Shown: positions 36,911-44,918, counted from the first letter of the stretch. The stretch: DNA of 64,000 bases from Symbiobacteriaceae bacterium (GCA_029239785.1 JARBUG010000018.1:20819-84818), one strand, 5' to 3'. Translations and numbers: made by a program. Notes: generated from the sequence alone by a model not told the origin.

Positions 36911-38140
36911 ATGTCGAAGCAGAAGTGTGTTCTGGCGTATTCTGGCGGGTTGGATACCACTGTGGCGATCCATTGGATCAAAGAGAACTACGACTGCGAC
37001 GTTGTCACGCTGGCGGTTGACGTCGGTGCGAACGATAAGGACCTCGACTACATTCAGAAGAAGGCCCTGGCAATCGGTGCCACGGCCAGCTACGTGCATG
37101 ATGCCAAGCGGGAGTATGCATACGAATACATTCTGCCGACCCTGATGGCGAATGCGATTTATGAGAGCAAGTACTACCTGTCCGCCGCCCTCTCGCGGCC
37201 GCTGATCAGCAAGCTATTGGTGGACGTGGCCCAGAAAGAAGGCGCCGACTTTGTCGCCCACGGCTGCACGGGCAAGGGCAACGACCAGGTACGGTTCGAG
37301 GTCTCCGTGGCGGCGCTCGACCCCAACATCAAGGTGATCGCGCCGGTGCGTGACTGGGCCTGGAGCCGTGAAGAGGAGATCGACTACGCCATCAAGCACA
37401 ACATTCCGGTGCCGGTGGGCAAGGAGAACCCCTTCTCGCTCGATGTGAACCTGTGGGGCCGCTCTTGCGAGGCCGGTGTGCTGGAGGATCCCTGGACCGA
37501 GGCGCCCGAGGCGGCCTTTGAGTGGACGGTCAGCCCCCAGAACGCGCCGGAACAGCCGGAGTACCTGGAAATTGGCTTTGAGCAAGGGGTCCCGGTCTCG
37601 GTCAACGGGGAGTGCCTGGATCTGGTCGCCCTCATCGAGAAGGTGCATGCGATTGCCGCCGCTCATGGCGTGGGCCGTATTGATCATGTGGAGAACCGGC
37701 TGGTCGGCATTAAGTCTCGCGAGGTGTACGAAATGCCCGCGGCCCACGTGCTAACCCTGGCGCACAAGGAACTGGAGACGATCACCCTGCCCCGGGAGCT
37801 TCATCACTTTAAGCTGAGCTTGGAGCAGAAGTATGCTGAGCAGATTTACTTCGGGCTCTGGTTCACGCCGCTGCGCAAATCGCTGGACGCCTTCATCAAG
37901 GAGTCTCAGAAGACCGTGACTGGCAGCGTGCGGATCAAGCTGTACAAGGGCACGGCGGTTTGCGTGGGCCGCAAGTCGCGGCTGACGCTGTACAGCTACG
38001 ACCTTGCCACCTATGACAAGGCTGATAAGTTCGATCACAAGGCTTCCAAGGGCTTCATCGATATTTTCGGGCTCCCCACCAAGGTCTTCGCAGCGGTGCA
38101 GAAGAACGCTGAGGAGAAGGAGACCGTAGCGGCCGACTAA
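36911..38140 (+). CDS. argG: Argininosuccinate synthase
   Basis: A 409-residue ArgG that joins citrulline and aspartate using ATP. Seen are the P-loop CVLAYSGGLDTTVAI, the segment VAHGCTGKGNDQVRFE and the citrulline-binding NLWGRSCEAG. The ATG at 36911 (MSKQKCVLAYSGG) has GAGGAGGCG upstream, although the frame opens earlier. It is the only arg gene here, 19 kb from argH, and has its own ARG-box promoter and terminator. Confidence 0.98.
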   Translation: MSKQKCVLAYSGGLDTTVAIHWIKENYDCDVVTLAVDVGANDKDLDYIQKKALAIGATASYVHDAKREYAYEYILPTLMANAIYESKYYLSAALSRPLISKLLVDVAQKEGADFVAHGCTGKGNDQVRFEVSVAALDPNIKVIAPVRDWAWSREEEIDYAIKHNIPVPVGKENPFSLDVNLWGRSCEAGVLEDPWTEAPEAAFEWTVSPQNAPEQPEYLEIGFEQGVPVSVNGECLDLVALIEKVHAIAAAHGVGRIDHVENRLVGIKSREVYEMPAAHVLTLAHKELETITLPRELHHFKLSLEQKYAEQIYFGLWFTPLRKSLDAFIKESQKTVTGSVRIKLYKGTAVCVGRKSRLTLYSYDLATYDKADKFDHKASKGFIDIFGLPTKVFAAVQKNAEEKETVAAD

Positions 38141-38158
38141 GTTGCCGAGCCTATAAGG

Positions 38159-38196
38159 AATCCGGGGCGTTGGCGTGGTCAACGCCTCGGATTCTT
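38159..38196 (+). terminator. Terminator after argG
   Basis: The arms 38159-38172 and 38180-38193 (AATCCG...GGCGTTG with CAACGCC...CGGATT) form a 14-bp stem with one G-T pair, then CTTT. Confidence 0.85.
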
Positions 38197-38312
38197 TCGT
38201 CGAGCGGCTTTTTTGGAACGATGACGCCGATCTGGCAGAAAAAGGAATACCAAACAGAGAATGCCTCCGTACAGCACCAGACCAACCGGTGTTCTCTCGG
38301 GAGGACTCAGGC

Positions 38313-39158
38313 TTGAATCGGAAGCGTCGCACGCGGGAGCACGTAGTCGAGGACCCTAGCTACAACCATATTGAGCGGCAAGTTCTGTCCTCGGGCTGGA
38401 CAACCCAACGCTAGGATCACGACTATGGCATTGACCTCACTGTCCATACCTACAACGACTGCGGCGAAATCGAGAATGGCTACATCTCGGTACAGGTCAA
38501 AGGGACTGACCACCCCCAAGTCACCGGGGGCAGCCACATCTCGGTAACCCTTCAAGCCAAGGACCTGCACTACTGGTTGCACGAGGTCTTTCCCGTTGTT
38601 CTCATTCGCTACGACGCAACCCACGACTTGGCATACTGGCTGCACGTACAAGCCTACTTCACGGGGCAACGCCAGTGGAAACCGTCTCCAAGAGAGAAAA
38701 CCATCACTGTGCGAATTCCCGCGGCTAACCTACTAACACGGCTTGCCGTGCAGCAATTCGCCTTGGCGAAAAGTGCCGTGCTGAATACCTTCTGTGGAGT
38801 GAGCGTAATGCCCAAGCTGTCAGGCGAACATGGCAAAATCATTCGAGCTGAAGGCGAAGCCAACGCCAGGGAGGCCGTCTCTGCCTACAGTGATGGGTTG
38901 CCCGGCCTATATCTCCCGGGCACCAGGAAGAGAATCACCCTTCGGCATGGCATGTCGTTTCATGAGCTTCGCCAGGTGCTCATGGAACTGGGGTTCCGTG
39001 AAGGTCGCCACCTGAACGGGTTCCAGTCCTTCCAGGAGGAAACCTCTGGCGCCATGGTTCTCCTCCCGGAATACCAGAAGCATGATCACGTGCTCCGCAT
39101 TCATCTCAACACGCTGCGGAAGCTCCTAATAGAAAAGAGCCTTGTAGAGTCGGTGTAA
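38313..39158 (+). pseudogene. DUF4365-domain gene interrupted by an in-frame TAG
   Basis: The frame reads LNRKRRTREHVVEDPSYNHI, ERQVLSSGWTTQR, stop (TAG at 38412-38414), then DHDYGIDLTVHTYNDCGEIE, NGYISVQVKGTD and onward to 39158. Both sides of the stop are in the same frame and together fit a DUF4365 domain (N-terminal HVERxVL, then HDYGxDL and the QVKGTD strand). DUF4365 is a PD-(D/E)XK-like domain of unknown role seen in accessory regions. The likely start is TTG at 38313, behind GGGAGGAC. The downstream piece of about 248 codons has no evident start nearby. Base composition is lower in GC than the flanking arg genes, a sign of acquisition. The stop lies in a CTAG tetramer. Confidence 0.75.
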
Positions 39159-39161
39159 GCA

Positions 39162-39193
39162 CAGGGGGTAGTGGCCGTTGCCACTACCCCCTG
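39162..39193 (+). terminator. Terminator after the DUF4365 pseudogene
   Basis: CAGGGGGTAGTGGC (39162-39175) pairs with GCCACTACCCCCTG (39180-39193), a perfect 14-bp stem with a 4-base loop. Confidence 0.9.
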
Positions 39194-39305
39194 GCCTTTG
39201 TTCAACCTGGTTGACTTATGGGAAGCGTTCCAATCCGGCAGGAAACTTACGGTATAGATAGAACTTGGCAAGCAGAGATTGTTCCAGGAAAGGGAGAGGA
39301 CCACT

Positions 39306-40172
39306 GTGAACTGTCCGCATTGTGGGGCCGCGATTGCTCCCAACAGCCGTTTTTGCACGGAATGTGGCAAGCCCCTGGCCGCTGCCGGCCCGGCTCCCAT
39401 GCCCCCCGCACCTCAGCCCGGCCGGCCGCCCATGCCGGGCCAGCCTATGGGCATGCCGCCCGTTCCGCCGCCCGCCGGCGGTGCCCCGATGATGCCGCCC
39501 ACCGGTGCGATGCCCATGCCGCCCCGTCCCGGCGGTGCTCCCATGATGCCGCCCACGGGCGGAGCGATGCCCATTCCTCCGGCGCCCCAGCCCATGGCGC
39601 CCGTGAACCCGGTGTTCTCGGCGCCCGCCCCGGCCCCCATGCCCCAAGCTCCCGTCCTGGCGCCCGTGGCCCCCGCACCCGCGCCGGTCCAGCCCGCCCC
39701 TGTAGCCCCGGCCCCGGTCACCCAGGTCGCCGCTGCCACCCTTACGGCCACCAGCGCCTACAAGTTGGCCACCGCGGGTGACCTGCTCAACAACGGCACC
39801 GCGGTCGCTGTGCTCGTCACCGAAGATCAACTTACCCTCCAGGTGCCCGGCGCCGCCCCCATCGTGGAGGCGATTTCCGGCCTGCGGCACGCCGTGGTTG
39901 GCGACTTTGACGGCGACGGCCTCCAGGAACTGGCGGTCTTCAACGACACCCAGGTTTGGGTGCTGCGCTTCAGCGCCCACGGCGCCGTGCCCAGCGGCAG
40001 GGCGACCCTCAAGGAAATGCCCGAGCACCTGACCCGGGCGCCCTTCACCTACGACGGCGGGCGCACCGTGCTCATGAGCGCCACCACCGAGCAGATCACC
40101 TTCTACGTGATCCATCCCTCCAAGGGCCTGGTGGAGATCGCCAAGACCCCGGTGCCCTTTATTGAACCCTAG
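39306..40172 (+). CDS. Zinc-ribbon protein with Met/Pro-rich linker and C-terminal beta domain
   Basis: A 288-residue protein in three parts. Residues 1-25 form a zinc ribbon (CPHC and CTEC pairs). Residues about 30-145 are a proline, methionine and alanine-rich linker (repeats such as PMMPPTGAMPMPP). Residues about 150-288 are beta-rich and contain VVGDFDGDGLQELAVF, an FG-GAP/VCBS-like calcium-binding loop pattern. The GTG at 39306 follows AAAGGGAGAGG; the first codon lies just before the ribbon. The combination is unusual: ribbons are normally cytosolic and FG-GAP loops extracellular. No signal peptide is visible. The stop codon is part of the CTAG that opens repeat element R1. Confidence 0.75.
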   Translation: MNCPHCGAAIAPNSRFCTECGKPLAAAGPAPMPPAPQPGRPPMPGQPMGMPPVPPPAGGAPMMPPTGAMPMPPRPGGAPMMPPTGGAMPIPPAPQPMAPVNPVFSAPAPAPMPQAPVLAPVAPAPAPVQPAPVAPAPVTQVAAATLTATSAYKLATAGDLLNNGTAVAVLVTEDQLTLQVPGAAPIVEAISGLRHAVVGDFDGDGLQELAVFNDTQVWVLRFSAHGAVPSGRATLKEMPEHLTRAPFTYDGGRTVLMSATTEQITFYVIHPSKGLVEIAKTPVPFIEP

Positions 40173-40244
40173 GCCCCCTCAATGGGGGCCGTAGCCCGGC
40201 AGGCGTGGGCCCATTCGTGACCGGCCCACGCCGAGAGGGCCTAG
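40169..40244 (+). repeat. R1 element, copy 1 (76 nt, CTAG-bounded)
   Basis: The element runs from CTAG (40169-40172) to CTAG (40241-40244), 76 nt. It has hairpin GGCCCCC-TCAAT-GGGGGCC and hairpin GGCGTGGGCC/GGCCCACGCC. Its ends also match as an inverted repeat (CTAGGCCCCCTC against GAGAGGGCCTAG). The left CTAG contains the stop codon of the zinc-ribbon gene. Confidence 0.92.
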
Positions 40245-40314
40245 GCGTAACAGCAGGGGCCCGGCCGCCCTGGGCCGGGTCCCGCTTCGCTCCCGGAAGG
40301 ATGGAACACGACTC

Positions 40315-40890
40315 ATGCGCAACTACATCCGTGTCGGACTCGTTCTCCTGTGCTCGCTGGCGGCGTTTGTCAGCCCGATCTTCTTCCTGGAAGACCGGCC
40401 GAAGGTCGGATACCTGATCGGCGGTCTGGTCGCCGCGGTACTGGCCAGGCAGCTTCTCGTCTGGATGATCGATGTCGAACATCACCTGCCCACCTGGCTC
40501 CGGGGCGCCCTCGGGGCGGCGGCCGGTGCCCTCTCCTGGGCGCCCATCACGCTGGTCGCCGTCTTTGATGTGATTCCAAACATGGCGGAAAAGGGCTTCA
40601 ACCGGTTCGACCCGGTCTGGATCAGCGGCGGCGTGGCGGCGCCACTGGCGATTCTGGCCATCGCCGTTTGGCACGCGTACCGGCTGCGCCTCAGCCTGCC
40701 CGACGTCGTCATGACGGCGCTGTACAGGTACTCCTTCCCGCTGCTCGGGCTTGACCTGCTGGCCCGAATTCCGTCGGGTCTGCCCAAGCAGTACCCGTGG
40801 CTCTTCCTGTTTACGGGGGCGCTGTTCCTCACCCTGGATATCTTCATTCACGGCGTGGAGCCGAAACCGTACCGGGATTCGAAAGTGTAG
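40315..40890 (+). CDS. Hypothetical membrane protein
   Basis: A 191-residue protein with about five hydrophobic segments, among them VGLVLLCSLAAFVSPIFF and GYLIGGLVAAVLARQLLVWM. A glycine/alanine-rich segment ALGAAAGALSWAPITL follows, then AAPLAILAIAVWHAY and LFLFTGALFLTLDIFI. The ATG at 40315 follows CCCGGAAGG. I do not recognise the family. It follows R1 copy 1 and precedes the glycine riboswitch. Confidence 0.65.
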   Translation: MRNYIRVGLVLLCSLAAFVSPIFFLEDRPKVGYLIGGLVAAVLARQLLVWMIDVEHHLPTWLRGALGAAAGALSWAPITLVAVFDVIPNMAEKGFNRFDPVWISGGVAAPLAILAIAVWHAYRLRLSLPDVVMTALYRYSFPLLGLDLLARIPSGLPKQYPWLFLFTGALFLTLDIFIHGVEPKPYRDSKV

Positions 40891-40991
40891 CTCTTTGGTA
40901 AACTTCCGGATCTTTTGGTAGACCGAAGCGTCATACCAGTCGGGTGGCAACGCTACCCAATCGGAGCCAGGGGGCTACTTCCAAAGGAGAA

Positions 40992-41021
40992 TTGCGGTTG
41001 CCTCCCCGGCGCGGCTACCAT
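40992..41021 (+). promoter_or_regulatory. Possible promoter of the glycine reductase operon
   Basis: TTGCGG (40992-40997) and TACCAT (41016-41021) with 18-base spacing lie just upstream of the riboswitch. Both hexamers are weak matches, so the assignment is tentative. Confidence 0.35.
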
Positions 41022-41049
41022 GTGAATAGAAGAACAAGTGAATAGCGAT

Positions 41050-41270
41050 CTGGTCCGTTCTGCGGGAGAGTCTCTCCTCCACACCGGAGGCGAGCGCCGA
41101 AGGAGCAAACCGTCCCCTCCGTCAAGGGCACGGTGAATCTCTCAGGCCAAAGGACCGCGACGGGGCCCCGCATGGGGCAACCAGCTCTCTGGAAAGCCGC
41201 CCCCGGCGGCACCGACGGAGCAAGGCCTGCGGGGCAGGCCAAACCTCTCAGGTACAAAGACAGAGGAACG
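41050..41270 (+). ncRNA. Tandem glycine riboswitch
   Basis: Two aptamers in series. Aptamer 1 (about 41055-41160) has GCGGGAGAG, GCGCCGAAGGAGCAAACC, GGTGAATCTCTCAGGCCAAA and GGACCGC. Aptamer 2 (about 41160-41268) has CTCTGGAAAGCC, GGCACCGACGGAGCAAGGCC, CCAAACCTCTCAGGTACAAA and GACAGAGG. These are the conserved blocks of the gcvT-type glycine riboswitch. An intrinsic terminator overlaps the 3' end, so the switch should turn the operon on when glycine binds. Downstream genes encode glycine reductase, which fits. Confidence 0.95.
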
Positions 41271-41295
41271 ACTTTGACCAGTCGTTCCTTTTTTT
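41265..41295 (+). terminator. Riboswitch expression-platform terminator
   Basis: GGAACGACT (41265-41273) pairs with AGTCGTTCC (41280-41288), followed by seven T (41289-41295). The 5' arm overlaps the last bases of aptamer 2, so ligand-stabilised P1 can compete with the terminator. Confidence 0.92.
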
Positions 41296-41301
41296 GTGTC
41301 C

Positions 41302-41325
41302 ATCTTGTGAATGTGTTCACAAGAT
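41302..41325 (+). promoter_or_regulatory. 24-bp perfect inverted repeat before trxB
   Basis: ATCTTGTGAA (41302-41311), TGTG, then TTCACAAGAT (41316-41325). It lies after the riboswitch terminator and 37 bases before trxB. As DNA it could be an operator; as RNA it could form a second hairpin in the leader. Confidence 0.6.
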
Positions 41326-41362
41326 AAAGGGGCAACCTATCGTACACGAGGAGATGAGGAGC

Positions 41363-42628
41363 ATGGCGGACCTGCAAAATCAGCATCCTACGGTGATGGA
41401 ACCTTACGATTTGATCATCGTTGGCGGCGGCCCTGCGGGCATGACGGCGGCCATTTACGGAGCTCGCGCCAAAATGCGGACCCTGCTGATCGAAAAGGCG
41501 AAGCACGGCGGTCAGGCGGCTACCACTGAAGAGGTGGAGAACTGGCCTGGCAGCGGCAAGACCACCGGCCCTGAGCTTATGAAGCAGTTCCGTGAGCACA
41601 CCGAGCACCTCGGCGTTGAAATGATCAAGGAAGATGTGGCCCGGGTCGACCTGAAGGGCGAAATCAAGGTCATCGAAACCCGCAAGGGCAACCGCTACGA
41701 GGGCCGGGCGGTCATTCTGTCGCCGGGCGCCCATCCCCGTACGCTGGGCGTGAAGGGCGAGGGTCCGCTGCGTGGCAAGGGCGTCTCCTACTGCGCCACC
41801 TGCGACGCCGACTTCTTCACCGAACTGGACGTGGTCGTTGTCGGCAGCGGCGACGCCGCCGTGGAGGAGTCGCTCTACCTGACCAAGTTCTGCGAATCTG
41901 TCACGATGATCGTCCTTCATCCCGAAGGGACTATGGATGCCAATAAGGCCAGCCAGGAGCGGGCCTACGCCAACCCCAAGATCAAGTACGTGTGGCAGTC
42001 GGCCATCGAGGAGATCAAGGGCGACGGCATCGTCGAGTCGGTGGTGCTGAAGCACCTGGGCACCGGTGACCTGACCGAAATGCCCACCAACGGTGTGTTC
42101 GTCTTCATCGGCACGGTGCCGAACACCGAGTTCCTGAAGGATACCGGCCTGGCCCTTGATTCCCGGGGCTACATGCTGGCTGATTCCGAGACCATGGCCA
42201 CCAACCTTGACGGTGTCTTCGCCGCCGGCGATGCCCGCCAGAAGTGGCTCCGCCAGATTGTAACCGCTGCGTCTGACGGCGCCATCGCCGCCTGCGCTGC
42301 CGAAAAGTACCTGGCCGAAGAGGAGCACCTGCGTCACGAGGTGCTGGAGCCTAAGGAGCCGGTGCTGGCCGTCTTCTGGTCGCCCGCCTCGAAGGAGAGC
42401 CTCGATGTACTCGGCTGGGCCGAGCAGGCCAACACCGCCGCCGGCGGCACCTTCAAGCTCGCCCGCATCGACCTGTACAAGTCCGCCCGTCTTGCCCAGC
42501 GCTATGGCGTGACACAGGTCCCGAGCGTGCTGCTGTTCATGAACGGTGAAGTTGTCGACCGGTTGGAAGGCAACTTTGACGATTTCACGCACTGGATCAC
42601 CGAGAAGACGGTGACCGCTGCGAAGTAG
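41363..42628 (+). CDS. trxB: Thioredoxin reductase with C-terminal thioredoxin-like domain
   Basis: A 421-residue FAD/NAD(P)H disulfide reductase that reduces the thioredoxin serving glycine reductase. It has an FAD motif GGGPAGMTAAIYGARA, the redox-active CATC at C144/C147 (SYCATCDADFF) and the pyridine nucleotide motif VVGSGDAAVEESLYL. The second FAD motif AAGDARQ lies at about residue 295. Standard TrxB ends near residue 320. Here an extra 95 residues form a thioredoxin fold (LAVFWSPASKESLDVLGWAE to VTQVPSVLLFMNGEVVDRL) in which the CxxC position reads SPAS, so it is redox-silent. The ATG at 41363 has GAGGAG upstream. First gene of the operon. Confidence 0.93.
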   Translation: MADLQNQHPTVMEPYDLIIVGGGPAGMTAAIYGARAKMRTLLIEKAKHGGQAATTEEVENWPGSGKTTGPELMKQFREHTEHLGVEMIKEDVARVDLKGEIKVIETRKGNRYEGRAVILSPGAHPRTLGVKGEGPLRGKGVSYCATCDADFFTELDVVVVGSGDAAVEESLYLTKFCESVTMIVLHPEGTMDANKASQERAYANPKIKYVWQSAIEEIKGDGIVESVVLKHLGTGDLTEMPTNGVFVFIGTVPNTEFLKDTGLALDSRGYMLADSETMATNLDGVFAAGDARQKWLRQIVTAASDGAIAACAAEKYLAEEEHLRHEVLEPKEPVLAVFWSPASKESLDVLGWAEQANTAAGGTFKLARIDLYKSARLAQRYGVTQVPSVLLFMNGEVVDRLEGNFDDFTHWITEKTVTAAK

Positions 42629-42643
42629 GAGGTGAATGCGCAG

Positions 42644-42964
42644 ATGTTGGAAGTCAACAAGGAAACCTTTGAAGCTGAAGTTCTGCAGGCCAAAGGCGCC
42701 GTCGCCGTTGACTGGTGGAGCCCCCAGTGTGAGCCCTGCAAGGAACTGATGCCCGAAGTTGAGGTTATGGCCGGCAAGTACGGGTCGACCATCAAGTTCT
42801 GCAAGGTCAACGTCATCGAGAACCGCCGCCTGGCCCTTGGTAACAAGGTCCTGGGCCTGCCCACCTTCCTGTTCTTTAAGGATGGTCAGAAGGTGGCTGA
42901 ACTGGCCGGCCCCGAGGCCTGCACCCCTGAGGCGATCGAGGCCGAACTGAAGAAGCTCGCTTAG
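42644..42964 (+). CDS. trxA: Thioredoxin (CEPC active site)
   Basis: A 106-residue thioredoxin with active site WWSPQCEPCK (C29, C32) instead of WCGPC. The cis-proline is in VLGLPTFLFFKDGQ. The ATG at 42644 is chosen because AGGAGGTGA is 8 bases away; a GTG four codons upstream overlaps that site. It lies 15 bases after trxB. In amino-acid-fermenting Clostridia a variant thioredoxin of this kind donates electrons to selenoprotein GrdA, and the context here is the same. Confidence 0.95.
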   Translation: MLEVNKETFEAEVLQAKGAVAVDWWSPQCEPCKELMPEVEVMAGKYGSTIKFCKVNVIENRRLALGNKVLGLPTFLFFKDGQKVAELAGPEACTPEAIEAELKKLA

Positions 42965-43018
42965 TCGGCACGCCGATCGTGCCGTTACCCAGTCGAAGCG
43001 AGATGGGAGGGCACCTGC

Positions 43019-44305
43019 ATGAAGTTGGAGTTGGGCCGCATCTTCATCCGGGACGTGGCGTTTGGCGCCGAAACCCGGGTCGAGAACGGCGTGCTCACGG
43101 TCAACCAGGAAGAGCTTCGCAAGCTGATTCTGGCCGACGAGCGCCTGGTCGCTGTGGAGTTCCACATCGCCAAGCCTGGTGAGTCCGTCCGCATCATTCC
43201 GGTCAAGGATGTTATCGAGCCCCGTGTCAAGGTTGAAGGTCCTGGTGGGATGTTCCCTGGCATGATCGCCAAGGTCGATACCGTCGGCAGCGGCCGCACG
43301 CATGTCCTGAAGGGCTGCGCGATCGTTACCACCGGCAAGATCGTGGCCTTCCAGGAAGGTATCATCGACATGACCGGCCCCGGCGCCGAACTGACCCCGT
43401 TCTCGCAGCTGCTCAATATTGTTGTGCATGCCACTCCGCGTGAGGGCCTGACTCAGCACGAGCACGAAGCTGCCCTGCGGTTCATGGGCCTGAAGGTCGC
43501 CGCCCACGTGGGCCAGGCCGGCAAGTCCGTCCAGCCCGACGAGGTCATCACCTACGAGACCCTGCCGCTGCTCCAGCAGGTGGCGAAGTACCCGAACCTG
43601 CCGAAGGTCGTCTACGCTTACATGCTGCAGTCTCAGGGCCTCATGCACGACACCTACGTGTACGGCGTTGACGTGAAGAAGATCATTCCGACGTTCATCT
43701 ATCCGACGGAAGTCTTCGACGGCGCCATTACGTCCGGCAACTGCGTGTCGGCCTGCGACAAGAACACCACGTACCACCACCAGAACAGCCCGGTTATCGA
43801 GGATCTGTTTGAGCGGCACGGCAAGGATATCAACTTCCTGGGCGCCATCGTGACCAACGAGAACGTCTACCTGGCCGACAAGGAACGCTCCTCGAACATG
43901 ACGGCCAAGCTGGTCGAGTTCCTGGGCGCCGACGGCGCCATCGTCTCCGAGGAAGGCTTCGGCAACCCCGATACCGACCTGATCATGAACTGCAAGAAGA
44001 TCGAGGCGAAGGGCATCAAGACCGTGCTGGTAACCGACGAGTACGCGGGCCGCGATGGCGCCTCGCAGTCCCTCGCCGACGCCGACAAGGCCGCCAACGC
44101 CGTGGTAACGGCCGGCAACGCCAACGAGACGATCGTCCTGCCGCCCATGGCGAAGGTCATCGGCTACCCGGAGCAGGCCAACGTCATCGCCGGCGGCTGG
44201 GCCGGGTCGCTCCGCCCCGACGGTTCCATCGTCGCTGAGATTCAGGTTATCACCGGTGCCACCAACGAGCTGGGCTTTAACAAGCTTTCAGCGCGAGGCA
44301 TTTGA
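43019..44305 (+). CDS. grdE: Glycine reductase protein B proprotein GrdE
   Basis: A 428-residue proprotein for the alpha and beta subunits of glycine-specific protein B. The self-cleavage site, where a pyruvoyl group forms at cysteine, is in ITSGNCVSACDKNT; that cysteine is residue 242, the position known for clostridial GrdE. The N-terminal part (MKLELGRIFIRDVAFGAET) and LPPMAKVIGYPEQANVIAGG at the C-terminus are typical. Protein B binds glycine as a Schiff base. GATGGGAGGG precedes the ATG. A repeat element lies between it and grdA. Confidence 0.97.
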   Translation: MKLELGRIFIRDVAFGAETRVENGVLTVNQEELRKLILADERLVAVEFHIAKPGESVRIIPVKDVIEPRVKVEGPGGMFPGMIAKVDTVGSGRTHVLKGCAIVTTGKIVAFQEGIIDMTGPGAELTPFSQLLNIVVHATPREGLTQHEHEAALRFMGLKVAAHVGQAGKSVQPDEVITYETLPLLQQVAKYPNLPKVVYAYMLQSQGLMHDTYVYGVDVKKIIPTFIYPTEVFDGAITSGNCVSACDKNTTYHHQNSPVIEDLFERHGKDINFLGAIVTNENVYLADKERSSNMTAKLVEFLGADGAIVSEEGFGNPDTDLIMNCKKIEAKGIKTVLVTDEYAGRDGASQSLADADKAANAVVTAGNANETIVLPPMAKVIGYPEQANVIAGGWAGSLRPDGSIVAEIQVITGATNELGFNKLSARGI

Positions 44306-44308
44306 TCG

Positions 44309-44400
44309 ACCACAGAGATCACAGAGACCACAGAGGATGAAACAGAAACACACGGATATTGATTCATTTTAATTTCTGTGTACTCTGTGTCCTCAGTGGT
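44309..44400. repeat. Inverted-repeat element of CACAGAG 9-nt units inside the grd operon
   Basis: The left arm at 44309-44337 consists of CACAGAGAT, CACAGAGAC and CACAGAGGA. The right arm at 44373-44400 is an inverted, degenerate copy (reverse complement CACTGAGGA, CACAGAGTA, CACAGAAA). The loop is AT-rich. The architecture is like the element at 4338-4732. It lies in the grdE-grdA gap, which is 145 bases. Confidence 0.8.
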
Positions 44401-44450
44401 AAGAAACCGCATCCATTCCCACATCATGATGCTAAGGAGGTGACTCCACG

Positions 44451-44918
44451 ATGGAACTGAAGGGCAAAAAGGTGATCATCCTGGGCGACCGGGACGGTAT
44501 TCCTGGCCCCGCCATCGAGGAGTGCGTCCGGTCAGCGGGAGCGGAAGTGCTGTTCGCCAGCACCGAGTGCTTCGTCTGAACGAGCGCAGGGGCCATGGAC
44601 ATGGAGAACCAGCGTCGGGTCAAGGAGTATGCTGAGAAGTTTGGCAAGGAGAACGTGGTTTGCATCCTCGGCGGCGCCGAGGCTGAAGCCAGCGGTCTCG
44701 CTGCTGAAACCGTCAGCAACGGTGACCCCGCCTGGGCCGGTCCTCTGGCCGGAGTCCAGTTGGGACTCAAGGCGTTCCACATCTTTGAAGACGAAATCAA
44801 GAATCAGGTCGACCCGGCCGTCTACGAAGCTCAGGTCTCCCTCATGGAGATGGTGCTCGACGTTGACGCCATTACCAAGGAAGTCAGCACCATCCGGAAT
44901 CAGTACGCCAACTGGTAA
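44451..44918 (+). CDS. grdA: Glycine reductase selenoprotein A (GrdA), in-frame UGA
   Basis: A 155-residue selenoprotein that accepts the carboxymethyl group from protein B as a selenoether. The TGA at 44577-44579 (codon 43) encodes selenocysteine in the conserved context [18 protein letters not shown]; the same frame continues to the stop at 44918. The N-terminus is [30 protein letters not shown] lies upstream of the ATG. Automated callers would see two fragments. The selenocysteine machinery (selA-D) is not in the window. A SECIS element should lie just after the UGA, but I cannot define its stem with confidence. Confidence 0.97.

Noticed and set aside
38159..38312. Frame starting with GTG at 38175 as the N-terminus of the DUF4365 protein
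   Set aside because: The GTG lies within the argG terminator stem. TTG at 38313 has a proper ribosome binding site and starts at the conserved RKRRTREH segment.
41015..43819. 934-codon minus-strand frame opposite trxB, trxA and grdE
   Set aside because: It spans a riboswitch and three well-identified plus-strand genes, so it is a composition effect.
44595..44918. Separate 107-codon gene starting after the grdA UGA
   Set aside because: The upstream frame to 44577 and this frame are the same reading frame in the conserved GrdA context; the UGA is selenocysteine, not a stop.
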